Shown: positions 1-8,044, counted from the stretch's first letter. The stretch is 64,000 nt of DNA from Desulfosarcina widdelii (GCF_009688965.1 NZ_AP021875.1:5766001-5830000), one strand, 5' to 3'. The notes: generated from the sequence alone by a model not told the origin. Program-made: numbers and translations.

Positions 1-1088
1 CCAACGACTTTATAGGCGATGTAGGACGAGCCGGAGTCTCCGTTGGCCTTAAATTTGACGTGTTTTGCCACGCCGGGGAAGTCCAGCTTCATAATCTCGG
101 CTTTAACTTTGGCTGAATCGGTAGAACCGGCGGCCTTGATAGCCTTGAGCAGCACGGTGGCCGCGTCATAGGCGTAGGTTGCGTAGGCGGCGATGGGGCC
201 GTATTTGGGTACATAACGCTTTTCAAAGGCCTTGTACTCGGGGGTGGTGGTGTCGGTGAAGCCGTAGGTCAGGTAAACGCCATTGGCTGCTTCCTTGGCC
301 ACTTCCATATACTTGGGCTGAAATACCGCGTCCTGGGTGACGATCTGAGACTCAAGCCCCATGCGTTTGGCTTGCAGCGTCATCAGGGCGGCAGGAGAAA
401 AGCCCTGGAGAGACATGTAGAAGATGTCCGCATTGGCGGCTTTCGCCTTGGTCAGCACGGCGGAGAAATCCTTGTCGCCCTGGTTGACGTGGTCGTGCTC
501 GACGACCTTGATGCCCAGTTCCTTGGCGGATTTGGAAACGCCGTCTGCCAGCCCCTGGGAATAGGTGGTCTTATCATCCACGATGAAGACGGTTTTGGCT
601 TTCAGCTGATCTTTGAGGAATTGGGCGGCCGCCGGTGCCTGATCGTCGTCACGGCCGCACATGCGGAACATGTAAGGCAGGCCGCGGTCGGTGACTTTTT
701 CGTTGGTGGAGGCGGGGGTGATCATGATGATGTCTTCCTCATCCAGAGTCTCGGAAGAGGGGATGGTGGAAGAAGAGCAGTAGGCGCCGATGACACCGAC
801 CACTTCCAGGTTGATCAGCTTGTTGGCGGCGGCCACGGCCTGTTTGGGGTCACAGGCGGTGTCCTGGGGGAACAGTTCGATCTTGTCGTAGCCAGGCATT
901 CCGCCGGCTTCTTCAAAGACTTCGATGGCGGTCAGCACGCCGTTTTTGATGTCGGTACCGTCAGAAGCATAGGGACCGGTGAGCGGGCTCATGGAACCGA
1001 TTTTCAGGGTTTTCGCGGTTGCCGTTCCCATCAGGAAGGGGACGACCATCAGGCCAAATACCAGTGCAACGAACAGTTTTCTTCTCAT
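1..1088 (-). CDS. Branched-chain amino acid type ABC transporter substrate-binding protein (partial, 3' end cut by window)
   Basis: Periplasmic ligand-binding protein of the LivJ/LivK (Peripla_BP_6) family. It reads leftward from an ATG at 1088, preceded by an AGGAGG-type ribosome binding site, and runs off the window after about 362 codons; the family length of about 370-400 means only a few residues are missing. The N-terminus is a signal peptide (MRRKLFVALVFGLMVVP then a small-residue cleavage region near TA-KTLKIG). The mature start KTLKIGSMSPLTGPYA and the YCSSSTIPSSETL segment are typical of the ligand pocket region. It lies 28 bp behind the LivG-like ATPase gene, so the permeases and second ATPase probably follow beyond position 1. 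The actual ligand (amino acid, amide or aromatic acid) cannot be told from the sequence. Confidence 0.9.
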   Translation of the reverse strand, partial: MRRKLFVALVFGLMVVPFLMGTATAKTLKIGSMSPLTGPYASDGTDIKNGVLTAIEVFEEAGGMPGYDKIELFPQDTACDPKQAVAAANKLINLEVVGVIGAYCSSSTIPSSETLDEEDIIMITPASTNEKVTDRGLPYMFRMCGRDDDQAPAAAQFLKDQLKAKTVFIVDDKTTYSQGLADGVSKSAKELGIKVVEHDHVNQGDKDFSAVLTKAKAANADIFYMSLQGFSPAALMTLQAKRMGLESQIVTQDAVFQPKYMEVAKEAANGVYLTYGFTDTTTPEYKAFEKRYVPKYGPIAAYATYAYDAATVLLKAIKAAGSTDSAKVKAEIMKLDFPGVAKHVKFKANGDSGSSYIAYKVV

Positions 1089-1116
1089 TTGATGCTCCTC
1101 CTAGTTGTGGTGTTTT

Positions 1117-1881
1117 TTAACTTGCCGGCTGACCGAGGTAGGCCTCGATCACCTGCGGGTTGGACTGAATTTCTTCGGGCGTTCCTTCGGCGATCTTAAC
1201 GCCATGGTCAACACATACAATCCGGTTGCACACGCCCATGACCACTTTCATATCGTGCTCAACCAGCAGCACGTCGATGCCCAGTTCGCAAATGCGTGAG
1301 ATATCCTTCATCAACGCCGAGCTTTCCGAAGGGTTCATGCCGGCGGCCGGTTCGTCGAGCAGGATCACTTTGGGCTGAGAGGCCAGTGCCCTGGCAATCT
1401 CCAGGCGGCGCTGCAGTCCGTATGGCAGGTTGGAGGCTACCGTGTCGGCATAGGCATCCACACCCATGAGTTTGAGCGCGTCCAAAGCCCTGTCGCGGAT
1501 GGACCGCTCTTCCCGGCGCTGGGAGACCGTGCGGAAGATGGCACCCACCACCCCTTTTTTGGAGCGGCAGTGCCGGGCGACCATGGCGTTTTCCACCGCC
1601 GTCATGGCCGAAAACAAACGGATGTTCTGGAAGGTTCGGGCCACGCCTTTGGCGAAAATTTCATGGGGGCGTTTGCCCAGAATGCTTTTGCCCTCAAAAC
1701 GGACATCGCCCTTACTGGCCCTGTAAACGCCGGTGAGCACGTTGAAGACCGTGGTTTTCCCAGCCCCGTTGGGACCGATTAGGCCGACGATTTCTCCGGA
1801 GTTGATGGAAAAGCTCAATTCGGACAGGGCCACGAGGCCTCCGAATCGTACCGTGATGTTGTCCAGTTCTAAATGCGCCAT
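1117..1881 (-). CDS. livG: ABC transporter ATP-binding protein, LivG-like
   Basis: 254-residue cytoplasmic ATPase of a branched-chain amino acid type importer. Walker A GPNGAGKTT at residues 36-44, the LivG-typical ARTFQNIRLF at about 81-90, signature motif LPYGLQRRLEIARAL at about 152-166 and Walker B VILLDEP at about 172-178, with the switch histidine in LLVEHD near 208. The length is normal for LivG. It is transcribed leftward between the FadR-type regulator gene and the substrate-binding protein gene, with short gaps, which suggests one operon. Assignment to LivG rather than LivF rests on the FQNIRLF motif and length; the substrate is unknown. Confidence 0.92.
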   Translation of the reverse strand: MAHLELDNITVRFGGLVALSELSFSINSGEIVGLIGPNGAGKTTVFNVLTGVYRASKGDVRFEGKSILGKRPHEIFAKGVARTFQNIRLFSAMTAVENAMVARHCRSKKGVVGAIFRTVSQRREERSIRDRALDALKLMGVDAYADTVASNLPYGLQRRLEIARALASQPKVILLDEPAAGMNPSESSALMKDISRICELGIDVLLVEHDMKVVMGVCNRIVCVDHGVKIAEGTPEEIQSNPQVIEAYLGQPAS

Positions 1882-1952
1882 AACACCTAACCGTTATTCT
1901 TGAATCGTTTTGGACGTTACGACCCGCGAACCTGCCGCAGGTTCAATCTGTA

Positions 1953-2687
1953 TCATTCTTCCTTCTGCCGATCGCGCATTTCCATGTACCCGCTGAACCG
2001 CAGAATGTGGTTGCGTGCGATGTCGCCTGCCTTATACGCATCCCCGTCAATTGCCGCAGCCGCCAGATTTTCTAGATCCTGCATGTTTTCCCGCATTACC
2101 GGCTCTTCCATAACGAGATATTCGTCATAGTAGCGTCGTATGTTTTCGTGAACCGTCTTGAGAATCGATATATAGATTGGATTGCGGGTTTTACGGGCGA
2201 AAAACAAATGCAGATTTTTGTCGGCGGTGAGAAAATCGGGCACGGCTTCGACCCCGCGGGCCACGCATTTGCGGGCGACATCGAGAAGCCGTTGCAACTC
2301 CTTTTTGTCCTGTGCCGTCATACGCTGTGTGGCCAGAGCGACCATATCGCCTTCCACCCGCTCGCGGAATTCGGCGATATGCCTCAAGGATACCTGGTGG
2401 GAACGGATCAGAAGGTCCAGGCTTTCGGAGACCAGATCCGGGGTGACCGCCTTGACGACGGCGCCGCCGCCCATACCCAGCTTGATTTCGATGAGCCCTT
2501 TCTGCTCCAGAACCCGCAAAGCTTCACGCAGGGTGCTGCGGCTGGTTTCCAGCATCTCTTTGAGTTCGCGCTCGGCCGGCAGCCGGTCGCCCACCTTGAG
2601 CTGCCCCTGGATAATGGCCTCCTGAATCTGTTCGACCACATCCTGAAATATACGGTTTTGTCTGGCGGCACGAAACAAGGGGGTCAT
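1953..2687 (-). CDS. FadR/GntR family transcriptional regulator
   Basis: 244 residues. The N-terminal GntR winged helix-turn-helix spans about residues 12-75 (GQLKVGDRLPAERELKEML, then TSRSTLREALRVLEQKGL). The remainder is an all-helical FCD domain (about 95-230) with the acidic/histidine residues that bind metal and effector in this family (EGDMVALA, DKNLHLFFARKT, ARNHILRF). It is the first gene of the leftward transporter unit and probably controls it. A perfect palindrome matching the FadR-subfamily operator TGGT-N3-ACCA lies about 90 bp upstream (2775-2789), so autoregulation is likely. Effectors in this family are often organic acids or amino acids; none can be assigned here. Confidence 0.9.
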   Translation of the reverse strand: MTPLFRAARQNRIFQDVVEQIQEAIIQGQLKVGDRLPAERELKEMLETSRSTLREALRVLEQKGLIEIKLGMGGGAVVKAVTPDLVSESLDLLIRSHQVSLRHIAEFRERVEGDMVALATQRMTAQDKKELQRLLDVARKCVARGVEAVPDFLTADKNLHLFFARKTRNPIYISILKTVHENIRRYYDEYLVMEEPVMRENMQDLENLAAAAIDGDAYKAGDIARNHILRFSGYMEMRDRQKEE

Positions 2688-2774
2688 CGCCTGTCAACTC
2701 AATATTGTCATGGAAATTCAGTATCGATGTTTCCCTGCAACCATGGGATCGAAATCTGGTTTAGGAATTTTCCG

Positions 2775-2789
2775 AATGGTCAGACCATT
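2775..2789. promoter_or_regulatory. Candidate FadR/GntR operator
   Basis: AATGGTCAGACCATT is a perfect inverted repeat with a one-base centre. It contains TGGTCAGACCA, matching the TGGT-N3-ACCA operator consensus known for the FadR subfamily. It sits about 90 bp upstream of the start codon of the FadR-type regulator gene. A weaker palindrome, TGGTGTGCCA, is found at 2898-2907. Binding is inferred. Confidence 0.6.
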
Positions 2790-3180
2790 TATAGTAAATG
2801 CTTTTAACTGTCAAGCTGAATTTTGTTTCCAAATGGCGTTTATTTTCTATTGTTCTGTCGGTATCGGCCTTGAAGCAGAATACATAGTATTATCAAATGG
2901 TGTGCCAGATCGTTCTTGTTTTATGATATTCCATTAAAATCAATTTGTTAAAAATAGTATTCGGAGGGTCGGCATACGAATTTGGCTTTCATTTTTGTCG
3001 TTATAGGTCTTGTAATGTTTCAAAATTGTTGTGGTAAAGGCTTACGGATTTGACGGTTGGTGGGGATGGGTCGGGGTCAGTCGGATTTTTTTAAGGCTTT
3101 GATCGGACTCAGATGTGAGAAGGGCAGGGCAGTGTGTGTGAAAGATTTTAGGTTTCAGAAGATTTGTGGCGGGTGCGACC

Positions 3181-3240
3181 GGATCGAAATCGGGATCGAA
3201 ATCGAAGGCAAAGCCACCCATTCGATCCCGATCCCGATTA
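3181..3240. repeat. Hexamer-type low-complexity inverted repeat
   Basis: Units GGATCGAAATC/GGGATCGAAATCG are followed, after a 20-base spacer, by the reverse-complement units TCGATCCCGATCCCGATT. The perfect core is ATCGGGATCGAA (3189-3200) against TTCGATCCCGAT (3221-3232). It could form a hairpin in either strand. It is probably a mobile or slippage-derived intergenic repeat. Confidence 0.6.
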
Positions 3241-3292
3241 TTTCAGTCTTGAGCTTTGATGAAATCCCAAAAAATCGAATTTAGTCCATTGA

Positions 3293-3407
3293 TGTCATTC
3301 CCGCGCAGGCGGGCGCACGCAGTGAAGCTTTAGCGCTATCCATTGTTTTTAAAAAGTTATAGATTCCCGCCTAAGCGGGAATGACATGTCTGGAGACTTT
3401 TTACGAG
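3293..3407. repeat. Palindromic intergenic repeat (TTCCCGC type) with GACTTTTTACGAG terminus
   Basis: Arms TGTCATTCCCGCGCAGGCGGG-type (3293-3313) and its near-perfect reverse complement (3366-3386; 19 of 21 positions pair) enclose about 52 bases. The 13-mer GACTTTTTACGAG follows at 3395-3407 and recurs at 22630-22642 (reverse complement) and 54730-54742. The element lies just past the alanine dehydrogenase stop codon and could act as a transcript end. Confidence 0.7.
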
Positions 3408-3423
3408 ATTGTCAGCTATACGC

Positions 3424-4539
3424 TCAATTCAGCAATTCCTCGACGGGCGTATAAATCAACCCGAAGGCCTCAGCCACAGCCTTGTAAGTCACCTTGCCGT
3501 CGATGACGTTGGCGCCCTTTTTGATCTCCTCGTTGGCCTGCATGGCCCCCTTCCAGCCCCGGTTGGCAATCTGCAAGGCATAGGGCAAGGTGGCGTTGGT
3601 CAGTGCCAGCGTCGAGGTCTTGGCCACCGCTCCGGGCATGTTGGCCACGCAGTAGTGCACCACCCCGTCGATCACGAAGGTGGGATCGTTGTGGGTGGTG
3701 GCCTTGGAGGTCTCGAAGCAGCCCCCCTGGTCGATGGCCACGTCCACCAGCACCGAGCCGTTCTTCATGGTCTCGAGCATGTCGCGGGTCACCAGCTTGG
3801 GCGCCTTGGCCCCGGGAATCAAAACCGCCCCGATCACCACGTCGGCCTTTTTGACCAGCTTGCGGATCGTCGCCGGGCTGGACATCAGGGTGAAGCAGTT
3901 GGCCGGCATCACGTCGCTTAAATAGCGCAGCCGGTCCAGGTTCATGTCCAGCAGGTACACCTTGGCCCCCAGACCGCAGGCCATCTTGGCCGCGTTGACC
4001 CCTACCACGCCGCCGCCGATCACCACCACCGTGGCCGGCTCCACGCCGGGCACTCCGCCCAGAAGAATGCCGTGGCCGCCCTGGGTCATCTCCAGGTACT
4101 TGGCCCCTTCCTGGATGGCCATGCGCCCGGCCACCTCGCTCATGGGCGTCAGCAGCGGCAGGCTGCCGTCGGCCTTCTGGATGGTCTCGTAGGCAATGCA
4201 CACGGCCTTGCTATCGATCAACGCCCGGGTCTGGGGCTCGTCGGCGGCCAGGTGCAGGTAGGTGAACACGATCTGCCCCTCCCGGATCAGATCGTACTCC
4301 GGCGGCAAAGGCTCTTTGACGTGCATGACCATGTCGGCCGCAGCGTAAATCTCCTTGGGGGTGGCGACCATTTTGGCTCCGGCCCGGGTGTAGGTGTCGT
4401 CGGTAAAGCCGCTGCCCGCCCCGGCATTTTTCTCCACCAGTACCTCGTGCCCGCTCTTGACCATCACCTCCACGCCCGCCGGGGTCATGCACACCCGGTT
4501 CTCCTCCGACTTGATCTCCTTGAGTATTCCGACAATCAT
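3424..4539 (-). CDS. ald: Alanine dehydrogenase
   Basis: 371 residues, the normal length. Catalyses NAD-dependent oxidative deamination of L-alanine to pyruvate and ammonia in the cytoplasm. The N-terminus MIVGILKEIKSEENRVCMTPAGV contains the substrate-binding Arg; TYLHLAAD (about residues 93-100) has the catalytic His; VVVIGGGVVGVNAAKMA (about 171-187) is the NAD-binding glycine loop; VDVAIDQGGCFETSKATTH (about 267-285) holds the catalytic Asp. A good GGAGG site precedes the ATG (aaaggaggaaacATG). It is a single-gene unit with a candidate promoter and operator 290-330 bp upstream. PPDK and PEP carboxykinase elsewhere in the window could use the pyruvate for gluconeogenesis. Confidence 0.96.
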   Translation of the reverse strand: MIVGILKEIKSEENRVCMTPAGVEVMVKSGHEVLVEKNAGAGSGFTDDTYTRAGAKMVATPKEIYAAADMVMHVKEPLPPEYDLIREGQIVFTYLHLAADEPQTRALIDSKAVCIAYETIQKADGSLPLLTPMSEVAGRMAIQEGAKYLEMTQGGHGILLGGVPGVEPATVVVIGGGVVGVNAAKMACGLGAKVYLLDMNLDRLRYLSDVMPANCFTLMSSPATIRKLVKKADVVIGAVLIPGAKAPKLVTRDMLETMKNGSVLVDVAIDQGGCFETSKATTHNDPTFVIDGVVHYCVANMPGAVAKTSTLALTNATLPYALQIANRGWKGAMQANEEIKKGANVIDGKVTYKAVAEAFGLIYTPVEELLN

Positions 4540-4944
4540 GTTTCCTCCTTTGTTGAGAATGACCTGAGCGTTGGGGCAGTCAGGTTTTCGAGTTATTCCC
4601 GGATTCTCAGCAAGATGTCTGCCAATTTTTGGAATTCAGGGAGGCGATTGAATCGTATCCATTTGTTGAAGAAGATGCATGTGGTTAGAATTCATAAAAA
4701 AGGAAATAAATCTAATGACTTGATGGTTTATGACCCGATGATGGGAAGGCAGCCAAAAGCGTGCCCGTTGAGCGGGGTTATTCGGTGCTTGGTGCAGCCC
4801 GGAGCGATGTGTTGGAATATAAAGTTTCCATTATCGTGTCAATAATGGTTCTATCATCTACATATTACAGTAAATATATTATTATGGAACGATATCTTTC
4901 AATGGAATTCTGGATTGCCATTAGATCCGTTAAAACCTTTGGCT
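4540..4944. other. Gene-free region upstream of alanine dehydrogenase
   Basis: The region holds the likely leftward promoter of the alanine dehydrogenase gene and an overlapping inverted repeat (4828-4848). The rest is AT-rich with no reading frame that has a ribosome binding site and typical codon use. Confidence 0.6.
4828..4848 (-). promoter_or_regulatory. Candidate operator overlapping the -35 of the alanine dehydrogenase promoter
   Basis: CCATTAT (4828-4834) and ATAATGG (4842-4848) form a perfect 7-bp inverted repeat with a 7-base spacer. On the minus strand the centre reads TTGACA (complement of 4837-4842), a consensus -35 hexamer. TATATT-like -10 candidates follow 15-17 bases downstream. 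The leader to the ATG would be about 280 bases. This is inference from pattern only. Confidence 0.4.
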
Positions 4945-5883
4945 TTACCGGGCTTGCCGGGCAAAATCGGCAAACGCCTGCCGACTGTCGTACCGGTACT
5001 CGAATCCGGTCTGCCGGATGAATTTTTGCGGATCGGCCACCCACGAATACCGGAAAAGCCCCAAGGCCGGGCTGGGAAAGCGGGTGAGTCCGTGCAGGTG
5101 CAGGGTCCAGGCGATTTGATTCAACGGGTAGAGCAGACGGCTGGGCACCCAGACCGGCCGGTTGCCCAGCATAGCAACCATTTCGGCCACTGTGAGGGTT
5201 CCCGACCCGGCGATATTGAAAATCCCCGTTGCCTGCCCGGTCAAACAGTGGAGGATGACCTGCTTCAGATCGGTTTCATGGACGAACTGTAGCGGCATGG
5301 TTTCTCTGGGCAAAACCACCAGAGGCTTTTTCAGGTGGTCGGCAAGGGGGTTGTTCATATGGGGGCCCACAACAAAGCAGGGCCGCAGCACGGTAACGCC
5401 CATCTGTGGGTGGGCTTCGGCAAATCGGCGGGTGATACCTTCGATTTCCCGTTTGTTTTTGGCATAGGTGAAATCTGCATTGCCCCGCAGCGGATCCTTT
5501 TCCGTCAGGGGAATGGGGTTGTCCGGATGAAATCCGTAAGCCGTGGCAGAGCTGGTGATCAACAGATGTCGCACACCGGCCCGGGCCGATGCTTCCAGGA
5601 CATTGCGAGTACCTTCGACGTTGATGCTTTCCATCAAGGCCGTGTCGTGCAGGGGCGGCAGTACATAGGCGGCATGGACGACCGTGTCGATGGCATGGTC
5701 AGCCATGATTCGGTCCATGGGATCTCGGACGTCATGACGGTAGAAAATCAGCCGGTCGTCGTTTAGCGACGGCTGTTTCAGATCGGTGCCGACAACGTTT
5801 GCGGTATAATCGTCGGCGAGCAGCGCTCTGGCCAAGTTCGTGCCGATGTAGCCTGAGACGCCCGTAATCAGTATATTTTTCAA
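4945..5883 (-). CDS. NAD-dependent epimerase/dehydratase family protein
   Basis: Extended SDR with the Rossmann start LKNILITGVSGYIGTNLARALL (GxxGxxG as GVSGYIG) and the catalytic Ser plus YxxxK as TSSATAY...YAKNKREIEG. I chose the TTG at 5883 (upstream AGGA, 8-base spacing), because the protein then begins at the usual position (M-KNILITG), giving 312 residues. The in-frame ATG at 5925 would add 14 residues encoded inside a palindromic repeat. The product probably acts on a nucleotide sugar or a 3-hydroxy/keto group; its place behind the acyl-CoA operon, separated by the repeat, does not settle which. C-terminal residues resemble atypical SDRs rather than GalE. Confidence 0.8.
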   Translation of the reverse strand: MKNILITGVSGYIGTNLARALLADDYTANVVGTDLKQPSLNDDRLIFYRHDVRDPMDRIMADHAIDTVVHAAYVLPPLHDTALMESINVEGTRNVLEASARAGVRHLLITSSATAYGFHPDNPIPLTEKDPLRGNADFTYAKNKREIEGITRRFAEAHPQMGVTVLRPCFVVGPHMNNPLADHLKKPLVVLPRETMPLQFVHETDLKQVILHCLTGQATGIFNIAGSGTLTVAEMVAMLGNRPVWVPSRLLYPLNQIAWTLHLHGLTRFPSPALGLFRYSWVADPQKFIRQTGFEYRYDSRQAFADFARQAR

Positions 5884-5893
5884 TGACGAATTC

Positions 5894-5999
5894 CTATAAA
5901 CCCCGATATCTTCGTTACGCTTCATCCTTCGTCAGTGCGGAGTACTTCCTGTACGCCTCCTTCCTCAGGACTCGCAAGCCTTGATCTCGGGCTTTATAG
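5894..5999. repeat. Nested palindromic element with TACGCCTCC / GCCTTGATCT core (copy 1)
   Basis: Outer arms CTATAAACCCCGA (5894-5906) and TCGGGCTTTATAG (5987-5999) pair at 12 of 13 positions. An inner hairpin is centred on GTAC-ttcct-GTAC near 5942-5954. The conserved blocks TACGCCTCC (5952-5960) and GCCTTGATCT (5978-5987) are shared with the element at 46226-46369. It separates the SDR gene from the epimerase gene and could be a transcript-end or mRNA-stability structure. Confidence 0.65.
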
Positions 6000-6020
6000 A
6001 AATCCGTCGGAAAAGAGTTT

Positions 6021-6812
6021 TTATTTGATTTCATTCGCACTGGCGGTTTGAAAATGCAGAAGTTTTACCAGAGGCCGCCGCCCGAAGGGAAAGGCCAGGG
6101 TGGCCAGACGCAACAGGCGCATCATCCAGCCCACCTGCCAGTGCCGGCGGCGGCCATGGGCGGCTTTCCAGACGACCTCGGCCACCTGCTCGGCAGAAAT
6201 GTGCACCCCCAGTCGCGAGACACTGGTCGCCGATACGGCCGCGGCGGTGATCATGGGGGTTTTTACGTAGGGGGCCATAATGTCGCAGACGTGAATGCCC
6301 AACGGTTCGAACTCGATGTTGAGGGCGTCGGTCAGCGCACTGCCGGCCGCCTTGGTGGCCGAGTAGACGGCCAGTTCAGGCGTGCCATACAGGGCCGAAG
6401 CCGAGGACATGTTGACAATGCGGGACCCAGGGGTGGCCTTGAGAAAGTCGAAGCAGGCGTCGATGCCGTTAAGAACGCCGGTCAGGTTGACATCCACCGT
6501 GCGCAGCTTCAGCTCATGGGACATGGCATGATGGCGGCCCATGTAAAGTACCCCGGCGTTGTTGAACAATACGTCCAGCCGGCCGTTGGTATGGCCGGCC
6601 ATGAACGCGGCCCCTTGGCGGACACTTTCGGGCCGGGTCACGTCCATGGGCCTGCAGCAGGCGCTTTTCGGGCCGATTCGATCGTAAAGATCGGCAAGGG
6701 CCGGTTCGTTTACATCGAAGAGTCCGACGAACCAGCCCCTTTGGGCAAAGGCGAGGGCCGTCGCCCTGCCGATGCCCGAGGCCGCACCGGTGATGAAGAT
6801 GGATTTTTTCAT
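6021..6812 (-). CDS. Short-chain dehydrogenase/reductase (SDR)
   Basis: 263 residues from the ATG at 6812; the ATG overlaps the thiolase stop codon (ATGA), which fixes this start. The longer reading frame upstream is an out-of-frame shadow of the thiolase. Classical SDR marks are TGAASGIG (residues 8-15) for NAD(P), NNAG about 85-88, and the Ser-Tyr-Lys catalytic set in NMSSASALYG...YSATK about 135-155. Translational coupling to thiolase and acyl-CoA dehydrogenase suggests a hydroxyacyl or keto intermediate as substrate (inference). Confidence 0.88.
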   Translation of the reverse strand: MKKSIFITGAASGIGRATALAFAQRGWFVGLFDVNEPALADLYDRIGPKSACCRPMDVTRPESVRQGAAFMAGHTNGRLDVLFNNAGVLYMGRHHAMSHELKLRTVDVNLTGVLNGIDACFDFLKATPGSRIVNMSSASALYGTPELAVYSATKAAGSALTDALNIEFEPLGIHVCDIMAPYVKTPMITAAAVSATSVSRLGVHISAEQVAEVVWKAAHGRRRHWQVGWMMRLLRLATLAFPFGRRPLVKLLHFQTASANEIK

Positions 6813-8044
6813 TTCTCGAGAATATGAATACACATGGCGGCTTCCTCCACACCGATATTGCCGCCGCCGTTTTCCGCCAGGCCCAACCGGGCGCCTTCTA
6901 CCTGGCGCGGGCCGGCCTCGCCGCGCAGCTGGATGCCGATCTCGTAGATCTGGGCCAGCCCGGAAGCGCCGATGGGATGGCCGCGACACTCCAGACCGCC
7001 ACTGGTATTGACCGGCTGCTTGCCGCCCAGTTTGGTGGCGCCGGTTTCCGCCCAGGGGCCGCCCTCACCCACGGGACAAAAGCCCATGGCCTCGGTCTGG
7101 TGCAGTTCGCCGTAAGCCGTGGCGTCGTGGAGTTCGGCCAGACTGATGTCCTTCGGCCCCACACCGGCGGCCTGGTAGGCCTGTCCGGCCAGGCGTTCGC
7201 CGATGTCTTCGCCGTCCAGGTCACGATCTGTGCCCGTACTCAGCACCGAGGCACGAATTTTGATCGGTCGAGCGCCGGTCAGTTTTTTAAGGTAGGCCTC
7301 GGAACAGACGATGGCTGCCGCGGCTCCGTCGCCTACCGGCGCGCACATGGCCCGGGTGAGGGGATAGGCCACGGGTTTGTCGGCCAGCACCTCTTCCACG
7401 CTCATGTCCATCTGGTACTGGGAAAGCGGGTTGAGAGAGCCGTGCCAGTGGTTCTTGGCACAAATCGTGGCCAGCTGCCGTTGGGTGGAACCGAAGCGGC
7501 TCATGTGCCAGCGGGCGCCCATGGCGTAGGCGTCCATGAAGATGCTGCGCCCGTCCCCGGGCGGGGTCTGATCGGCCGGGATCTCCAAGGTGAAGCTCTT
7601 GTTCACCCGCTCCATCATCTTCAGATGATCCTCGAAGTTGGCGACATCCATGCAGGAAGCGTAGGCGCCCAGAGACAGAGCCTTGTTCTCATGGGTGATC
7701 TTCTCGGACCCAAGGGCCAGGGCCACGTCGAACATTCCTGCCCGGATGCCGGTATAGGCCAGATGCAGGGCCGTGGAGGCTCCGGCGCAGGCGTTTTCCA
7801 CATTGGTTACCGGAATGGCCTCGATGCCCATGGAGCGCAGGATCACCTGGCCGCGGATCGAATGCTGGTTGGCGAACATGCCCCAGAAGGTGTTGGAGAA
7901 AAAGGCCGCCTGCAAGTCGCTTTTTTCCAGGCCGGCATCGTCCAGGGCCAGACGGGTGGCTTCATGGGCCATGTCCCGCACGTCCCGGTCGAGATACTTG
8001 CCGAAGCGCAGCATGCCGAGGCCGATAATGTATACATCATTCAT
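6809..8044 (-). CDS. Thiolase family protein (SCP-x type acetyl-CoA acetyltransferase)
   Basis: 411 residues from the ATG at 8044, placed 7 bases after GGAAGG; in-frame ATGs at 8050 and 8059 are alternatives. The nucleophilic cysteine lies in NVENACAGASTALHLAY (about residue 85) and the second active-site region in GGLECRGHPIGASGLAQIYE near the C-terminus. The sequence is of the SCP-x/lipid-transfer thiolase type, which usually cleaves or condenses acyl chains as CoA thioesters. It sits between acyl-CoA dehydrogenase (21 bp upstream) and the SDR (4-base overlap). An SCP2-domain protein is encoded at the front of the same operon, the partner that eukaryotic SCP-x carries as a fusion. Confidence 0.9.
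   Translation of the reverse strand: MNDVYIIGLGMLRFGKYLDRDVRDMAHEATRLALDDAGLEKSDLQAAFFSNTFWGMFANQHSIRGQVILRSMGIEAIPVTNVENACAGASTALHLAYTGIRAGMFDVALALGSEKITHENKALSLGAYASCMDVANFEDHLKMMERVNKSFTLEIPADQTPPGDGRSIFMDAYAMGARWHMSRFGSTQRQLATICAKNHWHGSLNPLSQYQMDMSVEEVLADKPVAYPLTRAMCAPVGDGAAAAIVCSEAYLKKLTGARPIKIRASVLSTGTDRDLDGEDIGERLAGQAYQAAGVGPKDISLAELHDATAYGELHQTEAMGFCPVGEGGPWAETGATKLGGKQPVNTSGGLECRGHPIGASGLAQIYEIGIQLRGEAGPRQVEGARLGLAENGGGNIGVEEAAMCIHILEK

Larger units (their letters stand above)
2688..3423. other. Gene-free region: AT-rich promoter region plus two repeat types
   Basis: No convincing gene. The right-to-left regulator promoter should lie in the AT-rich stretch 2700-3010. 3181-3240 is a low-complexity run of GATCGA/AATCGG hexamers that folds back on itself. 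3293-3386 is an imperfect palindrome, followed by the 13-mer GACTTTTTACGAG. A 75-codon rightward reading frame over 3057-3284 is composed largely of the hexamer repeat and has no ribosome binding site; it was not called. Confidence 0.6.

Noticed and set aside
372..1199. Rightward 275-codon open frame over the LivK-like gene
   Set aside because: It is an opposite-strand shadow of the binding protein gene, glycine- and aspartate-rich without a ribosome site.
3057..3284. 75-codon rightward frame
   Set aside because: Its second half is encoded by the GATCGA hexamer repeat; there is no ribosome site or recognisable domain.
3293..3386. CRISPR-like repeats
   Set aside because: The palindromic repeats here are isolated pairs of arms, not evenly spaced units with spacers; no cas gene is in the window.
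6813..6989. N-terminal extension of the SDR frame (59 residues)
   Set aside because: The Arg/Pro/Gly-rich residues are the thiolase gene read in another frame; the ATG at 6812 overlaps the thiolase stop and starts the true SDR fold.
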